NCBI GenBank assembly: GCA_035578905.1
Contig: JAQJVL010000523.1
Coordinates: 434,001 to 498,000 of the forward strand
DNA: 64,000 nucleotides
Direction: 5' to 3'
Source of the DNA: Stictocephala bisonia
Lineage: Eukaryota > Arthropoda > Insecta > Hemiptera > Membracidae
Positions 55,736 to 64,000 of the stretch are shown here, piece after piece; position 1 is the stretch's first letter, and each line of letters starts with the position of its first letter. Under the pieces are notes generated by a model. It saw only the letters and a list, made by a program, of their open reading frames with translations, ran no database searches and was not told where the DNA came from. The position numbers and the translations under genes were made by a program.

Positions 55736-57500
55736 GCAATAATACATTCCCAAACCTCATAATTGAATAAAGAAACAGCTTGCTAATACTTAATAATCTC
55801 ATACAGGCCTAATAGGAATATTTTTGCTAGTAATTTTGTTATCTAGATCTTCTAGTACAACTTACAGTTCTTACATATGAGATGCCGAAACAACGTTGTT
55901 GGTATTTTAAGACGAATATGAATGATTATATGAGTGTAGTCTGGTTACTAACTGAGCAACTGTTCCTCAGAAACGGCAATTTATTAATAGCCTAACAGCC
56001 AGCGAAACTAAGGGGCCTACAGCTTTACGTGGAATCTGAACCACATAGTGCTGGTCTGATTTTCAGCTAATTGGCAAGCTGATACTCCCTCAGGTAGTTA
56101 AAATGACAACTAAAAGATGAAGTCAAATCATATAGGCCTACTCAGTTATCTCCCCCACACAACATCCGCACAATGACTACCACCCAACATGGACACCCCA
56201 GACTTATACTGCATTACATTTAACCCTCCCAATGTATACCCTTTCTCATTTGAGATGGGTTAGGATCAGCCTTAACCCTAGATCGTGAGGAACGTCATAA
56301 TATATGTGGTTCACAAAATCTCTTCGGTATTAATGCAACTGCCACCAAAAAAGAAACTTCTTACCACCAAGCAAAAATTGAAAAAGGTAACTATGCACTT
56401 TCTTGCCACCAAACAAATTTGCAACATTTTGCTTGGAATGGGTCTAGAATTGGCTGTATTTTCACGAGATATGCATTTTATTCCGCGGAAATAACGTATT
56501 TTACCGAAAAATTCGAAAAACCAATATCACAACTTTTAGTATATTTGTCATAGGCCTATTTCCGTTAATTTAAATGGTATTTTAATCATCTTTTTTTATT
56601 TTGATGTGTTTTTTTGCACTGAATACAAATATAAAAACTATTTTGGTCTATTACAAATGTTTATCGAGAAATAACGGAAAAACTACTATCGCGGCGGATC
56701 GCGATTAGCGGCCATTACGCGATCATTATATACAACAACTATTAATCACAAAAACCGAATTCACCTATATTCCCGCCGGAGTGACGGCCGGCAGGCCGTC
56801 ACGGAGGCCAAACGTTCGAATTTAACGCAAATTACGAATTTTTGTTGAGAAAATAGACAATTAGGATAAGTTAGGTTAATAATAAATATTTATTTTCTCA
56901 ATTAATATACATACATATACATAAATAAATAACAACTCATTTCTACAATAACATTAATACATAATTATTTATTCCTATAATGCACAGGTCTGATCTACAT
57001 AAATGAAATAATTAAGTAAATGAGTAAAAGACTTAAAATTAATTGAGAAAATAGGGAACCTTCAAGGCTTGGCCCGTTTGAAGGCATACATTCATAGTTG
57101 CTGTCACAGCTACCTTCATTACCAAAATATTACAATTAAATAATAAAACTAAGATTAGTGATTCTCCCTACAAAGAAACTCATATATACAAATGTTAATA
57201 TATTCAAGCTACTATATAAAAATCAAGTAAATAATTTAATTTAAAGCCCAAAGTAAATAATTATCAGAAATAAAAAATCCCATCACATGAAATATGCTTA
57301 CATGCACATATACAAATATAGGCCTACAGATAAATATATAAAATATAAATACATACTCACGCACACACACACTCACTCACACACATGTACATACATATAT
57401 TATACTAAATATAACTGTACACATTCTAACAAATTTCTATGATTTATATTACATGTTAAAAATTATCAAGAGGAATATAGAAAACCAATTAATATATGAA
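55736..57500. other. Repeat-rich spacer in presumed PPIE intron 1
   Basis: Contains the 55868-55975 repeat (partner of 41.75 kb), divergent fold-back family sequence at about 56335-56530 (TATGCACTTTCTTGCCACC, CCGCGGAAATAACG), a GC-rich hairpin at 56781-56802 (GTGACGGCC, loop GGCA), a block at 56790-56885 that reappears inverted at 62525-62612, and a CA-rich run at about 57360-57386. Confidence 0.6.
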
Positions 57501-57519
57501 AATTGAAAGGGATCAAACA

Positions 57520-57853
57520 TCAAATAACCGTTGTAATTAAAAATTCTTCAACATCGTTAATAGAGAAAAGCCAATTTTTTAAGAGTTTTAAAAAAGTGTT
57601 TAGTGAAGTTTGTTCTTTGATTCGGAGTGACAAGGAATTGTATATTTTTGGTGCCAAAAAGCAATATGTCTGTGTAAAGAACGTGTTTGTTGGTCTTGGC
57701 ACTATTAGATCTTGTGCATTACGTAATTTTGTTTTATATTTGTTTGTTGACTTATAACTTCCACTCCTTACATAAAAAATTTTCATCACTTTGTATATAT
57801 ACATATGCCTAAGAGGTAAAATGTGCAAATGTGTGAATAAAGGGAATGATGAT
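57520..57853 (-). pseudogene. LINE-E ORF2, extreme C-terminus
   Basis: The frame reads HILPLRHMYIYKVMKIFYVR, LRNAQDLIVPRPTNTFFTQT, CFLAPKIYNSLSLRIKEQTS and FLKLLKNWLF. This is the usual RT tail (LPLR..YVYK, P..LWN.LP). Two small indels (an A run at about 57862 and a change near 57832) separate it from the block upstream. Confidence 0.8.
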
Positions 57854-59160
57854 TCAGTTCTTTTTTTTTTTCATTATCATTCTTACTACATGTTTCTGAA
57901 TTTGTAATATTGTTTTCAAATTTGAAATATAAGTTCCTCCCCAACACGAAATTGCATATTCTAATCTACTGTGAATTAAGGAAAAATATAGGATTCTTAA
58001 AAGGTCATTATTACACATACTTCTCAAAAAGTAGAATACTCTCAAAACATTATTAATTTTCTGCTTCAATTTTGTTATATGTGTTTTCCAGTTTAATCCT
58101 GTATCCAACCAGACCCCTAAATATTTTAAGGACGTTTCTCCTGCTACCATTCCACATTCATTTTGGCACTCACTATTTAATTTTATACAATTCAGACATC
58201 TGTAAAGTATATTATTTTGAAAACTTATATTTCCCCTCAAACTAAATTTTAAATATTTTGTTTTTTCAGAGCTTAAAACCATGTTATTTACAGAAAACCA
58301 CCACCTTAATGCTCGCAAGTCTTTATTAATTTTAATCTCAATATCTTCCCATGAATCTTCTATATAGCAGAACGCTGTATCGTCAGCAAATGAAGTAACC
58401 ATACCACAAAATTTTCCATCACACAAATCATTTATATAAATTAGAAACAAAATGGCGCCCAATACAGATCCTTGCGGTACCCCATATTTTATCTCACCAA
58501 ACCTACTTAGTATACCATTGACTCTTACACATTGCTTCCTTCCTGTTAAGTAACTTTAAAACCATTTATACACAATCCCTCTTATTCCACAATGATATAA
58601 TTTCTTTAAAAGTATTTCATGATTTACTGTATCGAAGGCTTTAGTAATGTCTAAAAATAATCCTGTAACCTTTTTCTTATTATTTATTCCATTAGATACC
58701 CTGTCCATGAATTCAAGGAGAGCCGTTTCTGTTCCCATTCCTTTTCTAAACCCATACTGATTTTTACTGAAAAAAGAAATGTCCTCAAAAAAGCTTGTCA
58801 ATTTTTGTTTCATAATTTTTTCAAAAACTTTTGCAAATGTTGACAACAGTGATATTGGTCTAAAATTACTACAACATGTCTTGGAGCCTTTCTTAAATAT
58901 TGTTATAACTACGGCTTCTTTTAATTTTTCAGGAAACTCGTCAGTCTCAAAACTTAAATTTATTATGTAGAGTAGAACATGAGAAAACTTACAATAGAAT
59001 CTTTTTAAGAACAGAGTATTTATACCGTCAAGACCAGGTGAGCTACCTTGCTTTAATGAATTGATTGCTGTTGTAAGGTCATTTAATGTCGCCGGCTTCA
59101 AAAACATCGATTGCTTAATTTGCTTCAGTTTAAAACAATTTTTAAATTCAATAAAATCAT
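57854..59160 (-). pseudogene. LINE-E ORF2, reverse transcriptase
   Basis: One continuous frame from about 59160 to 57854, broken only by TAA at 58556-58558 (after GIVYKWF). RT blocks: GSSPGLDGINTLFLKRF, NFRPISLLSTFAKVFEKIMK, GLFLDITKAFDTVNHEILLK (Asp), YGVPQGSVLGAILFLIYIND, SFADDTAFCY (active site), LKYLGVWLDTGLNWKTHI and HSRLEYAISCWGG. Apart from the stop, catalytic residues are intact. Confidence 0.88.
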
Positions 59161-59162
59161 TT

Positions 59163-60500
59163 TCACTTGGTTTTGTTATTTTTTTTACCAATTTTATCAG
59201 CAATAGATAAAAAATACTCGTTAAATTCATTGGCAACTATTTCTGGATCACTAACAATATTGCCATCTATTTCTAAGGATATTGTAGATTTGTTGCATTT
59301 TTGTTGTCCTGTTATCTCATTAATAGTACTCCAAGTCTTTTTAGAACTACCGCTACAATTTTCAAATACCTTACTGTAATAACTATTTTTTAGGACACGA
59401 ATGTCATTTCGCAATTTATTTCTGTATTCTTTGAATTGCTGCATTTTTTGAACATCGTCAGGATTTTTTTTTGCTATATTGAATAACTTATTTCTAATCA
59501 TTATACGTTTACAAGTTGATTCACTAATCCAAGGTTTAAGTTTATCAATTTTTAGTTTTTTATTTATTCTTGATATTTTTTTACAGTTTAAAACGATTGA
59601 ATTTATTATATTATAAAATATATCGAAAGCAAGAGAGGCATTCCGCTGTTTGTAAATATTGCTCCAGTCTGCCGTATCGAGTTCAGTAATCAGCTGTTCA
59701 TTATCGATGCGATATCTCGGTTGATCAACCTTGACCATCGACAACTCTACTCCCAGACACAACGCTGTCATGTAGTGATCTGTCACACAGCTGTCTACCA
59801 CTTCCGCTTCAACTTTAAATTTATCCTTATCTGCAAATTTAACTAGAATATGATCAATACAAGTTTTTGAATCTCCACTAATCCTTGTTGGTACATTAAT
59901 TAACAATTCTATTCCATTGTAAGCTAATGTTAATTTGTAATCATCAATATCTGAACTATCATCTAATATATTAATATTCATATCCCCCATGATCACAACA
60001 TTTCTACCATTCCTTGTAATAGTATCCTCTAAAATAGTTTTTAATTCATCCACAAACATTGCTATAGAATGCTGATGTCGTCTATAAATAGACATTAAAT
60101 TAATTTTACATCCCAAAACATTAAAACTAAGCATTATTACATCAGCTGTTTTAAAATCAACTAGGTGTCTTTCTATTCCATTAATATCATCATGTACAAA
60201 AATTGCTATTCCACCTGCTTTGTTTTCTTCATTAGTTTTGAAATAAATAATGTAATTTGGAATTTGATAAAATTGTATCTCATCATCCTTGATCCAAATT
60301 TCTGACAAAATTATTATTTTAGGCAAGCATTGTACAACAGACAACTCAACCAAAAAGGAATCAAAATTTGCCCTTAAACTTCTTATGTTTTGGTGCAAAA
60401 TAACCAGACCATTATTATTACTCAAAAATTGAATACTTTTAGTGTAATTCATAATTACTATTTTTTTGATTTTAACAAGTAAAACGCAGTTAACCTGCAC
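59163..60500 (-). pseudogene. LINE-E ORF2, endonuclease part
   Basis: This 445-residue frame has ILHQNIRSLRANFDSFLVEL, IIILSEIWI (Glu), GGIAIFVHDD, LMSIYRRHQHS, VVIMGDMNINIL, CIDHILVKF and VTDHYMTAL (SDH-like site): an APE-type endonuclease for target-primed reverse transcription. It runs out at a run of eight A (about 59180-59187); one A fewer would keep the frame into the RT. Confidence 0.88.
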
Positions 60501-60762
60501 ATATCAGTCAGGATTACTGTTACCAAAATAGTTGGAATATAGCAGTACAAACATATGCTAACAAACATAACATACTTAAAAACATAACCTACAAACAGAA
60601 ACATAACCTAACAAGTAAACAACTGTTAACCTACCCATATCAGTTAATATTACTTTTACCAAAATAATTTCAATAATGTAGTACAATCTTAACCTACAAA
60701 ACATAACATACTTAATAAGATAACCTACAAAACATAACCTACTTAATTTAACTACAATTATT
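60491..60762. repeat. 136-bp tandem duplication between LINE-E ORFs
   Basis: 60491-60626 (TAACCTGCACATATCAGTCA on) is repeated with changes at 60627-60762 (TAACCTACCCATATCAGTTA on). Both contain several AACATAACCTAC motifs. Confidence 0.75.
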
Positions 60763-60771
60763 GGAAATAGC

Positions 60772-61160
60772 CTACCTAATTTTTTCAAGATCAGCCTGGC
60801 ATTTTACAAATATTACCGGTCCATTATCTTCCTTCCTGAGAAAAATCTTTCCACCACGCACCCATAGCCACTTGTATCCATACTTCTTCCTTTCCTCCCT
60901 TGCCATGGCCAGCAGCCTCCTCCTTGCCGGGGTAAGTGACTCATTCACATAGATTGTATGATCTGTATTCAAGTTCAAATGCCTTGTGGAAAAATCTCTC
61001 TTGGCCCGTCTCTTTGCTAGCATGCCATCAGCATCCACCCTTCTTACAAATTTGACTATGATGCCAGAGGGTTCCTTGGAGTTTGGTCTTCTCCCCAATG
61101 TGTGGCAGGCATCAATCATTGAGTCTTGGATATCCATACCCAGTGCTGCACCCACATCCT
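60772..61160 (-). pseudogene. LINE-E ORF1, nucleic-acid-binding part
   Basis: The frame reads GAALGMDIQDSMIDACHTLG, RRPNSKEPSGIIVKFVRRVD, KRRAKRDFSTRHLNL, IYVNESLTPARRRLLAMARE and WLWVRGGKIFLRKEDNGPVI. This is the conserved ORF1 domain (CHRLGR...IIVKF...VNE.LT...LL..AR.....Y...W...G.I..R) of insect CR1/Jockey-group LINEs, thought to bind RNA. A frameshift near 61160 separates it from the PHD part. Confidence 0.8.
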
Positions 61161-61378
61161 TAACAGTCTTGGATCACATTATTATTTTGAATAGGTACCC
61201 CTTGTATCTCAACACAATTCCTTCTTGAGTATTGTTCTGACTCATCCAGCCTGTCCTCTAACTGTTAAGCACTCTATTTTCAGAAACTAAATCCTCAATT
61301 TTTTCAAAGTATTGTTTAACCTTCTCAGTCTGTTCCTTTAAAGCATTTGTATTTTCAATTAATTTTTCATTCATGGCC

Positions 61379-61678
61379 TCATGATTTATTAAATTCTCTA
61401 ATTGAGGTTTTATGTTCAGTTGACAAGTCTTGAATAGCTTTCATAACATGTTCTAAAGTCAACTTACCTTCAGTGGCCTCAGTTACAAACGTCATACTAC
61501 GCCGTCTCTCCTCCCCACAAGGATCACACCTCCAAACAACCCCAGCAGCTGCTAGGTATTCCAAGTCAGCCTTACTAAGCTTAGCACATGATCCATGGAA
61601 AGTTTGTTCACAATCACAACAGGATGTTTTAATTTGCTTAGCCGTTAAGGCCTTATTACATACTCCACACAACGCCAT
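61379..61678 (-). pseudogene. LINE-E ORF1, PHD finger part
   Basis: Begins MALCGVCNKALTAKQIKTSC with cysteine/histidine spacing C-x2-C, C-x2-C, H-x2-C, C-x2-C (FHGSCAKLS, VWRCDPCGEE): a PHD zinc finger, then a helical stretch. PHD fingers at the N-terminus of ORF1 are known for some LINE lineages. Native ATG is likely 61678. Confidence 0.8.
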
Positions 61679-61910
61679 TTTCTAGGTTATGTTGACGTGG
61701 ACAATATAGCACAACAGAACTAATACAACCAACACAATTGAGAGGTGTAATTATGGAATACACACACACTTTAAGGCTTATACTAACTTTTAAACTCAAA
61801 ATCATATGACAGATTAACATTTATACCACATAAAATCATCTTCTAAAGGGAGCTCACTATCATCAACTGTGAAGCACTGCGCCATCTTGAATCATGTATA
61901 TGTTATGTTT

Positions 61911-62530
61911 GGTTATGTCAGTAAAAAATGCATTTTTCGAGCTGAAAAAATAATTTTACTACAAAACCAGTTATATATTTGTGTTCAGCATAAAAAACAC
62001 GAGAAATGGAAAAAAAAATTTTTGGAAAATAAAGATTTTTAAAAAAGTTGGTTTTTTCATTAGTAGATAAAAAACTAGTTTTTCGATTTTTGGTAAAAAA
62101 CAAGTTTTCCGCGGATGAAATCAAACTTCTCAAGAGATATAAACTCATTTTTCATCACTTTTTTAACATGAAATTGTATTTTCAGAGGTGGCAAGAAAGT
62201 GCATAATTACCTTGAAAAATTTTACTTGAACTTTCTTGCCACCTCTGAAAATACAATTTCTTGTTGAAGAAATAATGGTGAAATATGAGTTTATATCTCT
62301 TGAGGAGCTTGATTTCATCCGCGGAAAACTTGTTTTTACCGAAAAATCGAGAAACTATTTTTTTTATTTGATAGTGAAAAAAAAAACAAACTTTTAATAG
62401 GCCTAATCGTTATTTTTCAACAACTTTTTTTTTCATTTCTCGTGTTTATTTATGCTGAACACAAATATATAACTGGTTTTATAGTAAAATTATTTTTTTA
62501 GTCCAAAAACTTATTTTACTGACATAACCT
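61911..62530. repeat. Fold-back element, about 620 bp
   Basis: Two inverted arms of about 290-300 bp (61911-62200 and 62230-62530) with a 29-bp spacer. Outer ends are GGTTATGTCAGTAAAA and its complement; inner ends GGTGGCAAGAAAGT and complement. Arms are roughly 85 percent identical by eye. Open frames in it (for example 61918-62148) are shadows. Half copies exist at 31592-31860 and 63057-63345. Confidence 0.88.
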
Positions 62531-62612
62531 AACTTGTCTTAACTGTCTATTTCCTCAAGAAAGATTCAACATTTGCGTTAAATTCGAGTGTTTTTCCTCG
62601 GTGACGGCCTTT
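62525..62612. repeat. Block inverted relative to 56790-56885
   Basis: CTAACTTGTCTTAACTGTCT, then TTTGCGTTAAATTCGA and GTGACGGCC correspond to the minus strand of 56885-56790. Together the two copies flank LINE-E. Confidence 0.7.
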
Positions 62613-63056
62613 CTACCTAGTTTTGATCTAGCTATCCTGGTATTCACTGTTCTTAATGACACTCTTTGGTTTCACCCAAGTAAGTGAAGTAAATAAGCAA
62701 ATATATTTAATTATATTTACTAAATAGTGAAGTGTAGTTAGTGTAAAATCTAATTTAGTGATGTTTGGTGCCTTTATGTCAAAGTGCATAAAACGAAATT
62801 GATTTTATTGTTTTGCATTTCAGTCGTAATTTGACAACCCCACGTATATATTTATGTAGGTACTAGCCTAAACATTTATTTAGGCTATTTACAAACTAGG
62901 TATCTATAAATAGGGTATTAGTATAGTATACTTATAATAATCTAAGATCTTGAAATAAAAATAATATGTATGATTTCTGTTCTCTCAAAATTGCGGTTTT
63001 TTTATATTTATCTGACAGCAATATGACGTAGTATGTGATAAACCATTCATAAAAAC
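62613..63056. other. AT-rich spacer
   Basis: No gene, RNA or element recognised. Confidence 0.5.
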
Positions 63057-63345
63057 CAGGTTATGTTTGGTTAGGTGAGTAAAAATGCTTTTTTCAGGCT
63101 GAAAAAATAATTTCACAGCAAAACCGTTCAGCTAAAAAAAACCATGTGAAATGAAAAAAAATTTGTCAAAAAGTAACGTTTTTAACATAAGTTGGTTTTT
63201 TCACCATAAGATAAAAAATAGTTTTTCGATTTTTCGGTAAAAAAAAACGGGTTTTCTGCGGATGGAATCAACCTCAAGAGATATATTTCATCACTTTTTC
63301 AACAAGAAATCATATTTTCAGAGTTGGCAAGAAAGTGCATAATTA
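63057..63345. repeat. Half copy of the fold-back repeat
   Basis: Matches the left arm of 61911-62200: TTATGTTTGGTTAGGTGAGT, GTTTTTCGATTTTTCGG, CTGCGGATGGAATCA, GGCAAGAAAGTGCATAATTA. No inverted partner follows it. Confidence 0.78.
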
Positions 63346-64000
63346 CCATACCTTCTAATAGCGAGGAACGACATAATTTATGCTGTTGTATTAAAATCAA
63401 TAAAACATATATTTATCATCGAGCAATCACAACAAACTTGGTACCAATTGACGCAGAGTGTTCTGTTCTATACATTTCAGATTTTTAATATTTTGTCATG
63501 TAATTTTATAAACGTAAGAAATAAAATTAGAACGTGCAACTCATAACTCCCGCTTAATTCCCGCCTAGCGGAGGTCTGGTGGAATTAAATTTATCGATGT
63601 TTGTTATATCACTGAAGAAGACAGAATAAGATGCACCAAATGTCAGTCTGTAGAGAATGAAATACTCTATCCATCAAAACAAATTTCATTCTCTTAGCTG
63701 CATTGGGTATTTTACAAAAGAAAATGTTTATACCCTTGTTTACATGATTTCCTAAAAGCGAGGTATGGCATAGTTTATGCCGTAGATAAAGGTTAAGCTA
63801 ATAATTTATTTATTGAGATATAAACTTAAAAAGAATTAGCTAAATAGACAGAGAGTTGACAAGTCAGTGCCACTTCAAGCGAATTTCGTGCAGTAAGTTG
63901 GTAATGGTTACGAGACAAGTTTTCACTTTACTGTAAGAAGCAGAGCCTGCCAACGCTACAGTTGACATAGCCATTTTTACTTGTTGTACGTCTGATTTTC
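63346..64000. other. Window end, noncoding
   Basis: Two motifs AATAGCGAGGAACGACATAA (63357) and AAAGCGAGGTATGGCATAGT (63758) resemble each other and a site at 56283 (GTGAGGAACGTCATAATATA), probably parts of the same repeat family. No gene recognised. Confidence 0.4.

Larger units (their letters stand above)
57480..61690 (-). mobile_element. LINE-E, near full-length CR1-group non-LTR retrotransposon
   Basis: Minus-strand element with ORF1 (PHD finger, then a nucleic-acid-binding domain), a noncoding spacer containing a 136-bp duplication, and ORF2 (endonuclease, RT). The RT C-terminus ends at 57520. The 5' end lies near 61690 and the 3' end somewhere below 57500. ORF2 carries one nonsense change and several indels. 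Confidence 0.85.

Noticed and set aside
57503..57757. 84-codon plus ORF
   Set aside because: Antisense of the LINE-E RT C-terminus.
60530..60780. Telomere-like AACCT motifs
   Set aside because: Units are not the insect TTAGG repeat in tandem; they are part of a 136-bp duplication within LINE-E.

Overview
This is a window of an AT-rich animal nuclear genome, almost certainly an insect and possibly a hemipteran. That assignment is an inference from the split eukaryotic genes and the arthropod-type transposons. Only two host genes are visible. Most of the remaining sequence is transposable-element (TE) debris, microsatellites and minisatellites. I saw no tRNA, rRNA, CRISPR array or operon.

Host gene 1 is TTC5 (STRAP), on the minus strand. 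I place six coding exons with matching reading phases: 33993-34055 (ATG), 18472-18604, 16970-17190, 11487-11729, 3194-3247 and 748-933. They give 900 nt and the first 300 residues (TPR region). The C-terminal OB-fold part lies beyond the left edge. Intron 1 is about 15.4 kb, appears to use a GC donor, and is full of TEs. Host gene 2 is probably PPIE (cyclophilin-33), on the plus strand: a tiny first coding exon at 54256-54289, with the rest beyond the right edge. A full-length hAT transposon sits immediately upstream of it.

Layout. 1-640: Penelope-like GIY-YIG fossil. 748-11729: TTC5 exons 6-4; intron 4 holds nested LINE fragments (5.0-8.3 kb), a 79-bp minisatellite (8.3-9.7 kb) and another LINE fragment. 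13129-16132: piggyBac element in intron 3. 16970-18604: TTC5 exons 3 and 2. 21.1-24.4 kb: near-complete LINE, minus strand. 27.4-28.0 kb: 36-bp minisatellite. 28.2-29.5 kb: relic of a PIN/FEN-like nuclease family. 29.7-30.8 kb: LINE relic. 31861-33862: 2-kb inverted-repeat element. 34.0 kb: TTC5 exon 1. 35917-39579: DNA transposon with 37-bp TIRs and a DDE-like transposase I cannot assign. 39829-39951: assembly gap. 42.2-42.7 kb: hAT relic. 43.6-49.7 kb: Helitron with OTU protease, AT-hook array, Rep and helicase. 50699-54060: hAT element with an 8-bp target duplication. 54606-55731: piggyBac deletion derivative. 57.5-61.7 kb: LINE with a PHD-finger ORF1. 61.9-63.4 kb: fold-back repeats.

Nearly every transposase or RT gene is broken, many by a one-base change in a homopolymer run. 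These can be read as decay or as assembly error. The most unusual items are: two piggyBac elements with unrelated ends but the same layout of three 44-bp-spaced palindromic repeats; the unassigned transposon at 35.9-39.6 kb with motif arrays at both ends; the OTU plus AT-hook Helitron; and several perfect short-loop hairpins, some sitting exactly at ORF breaks.
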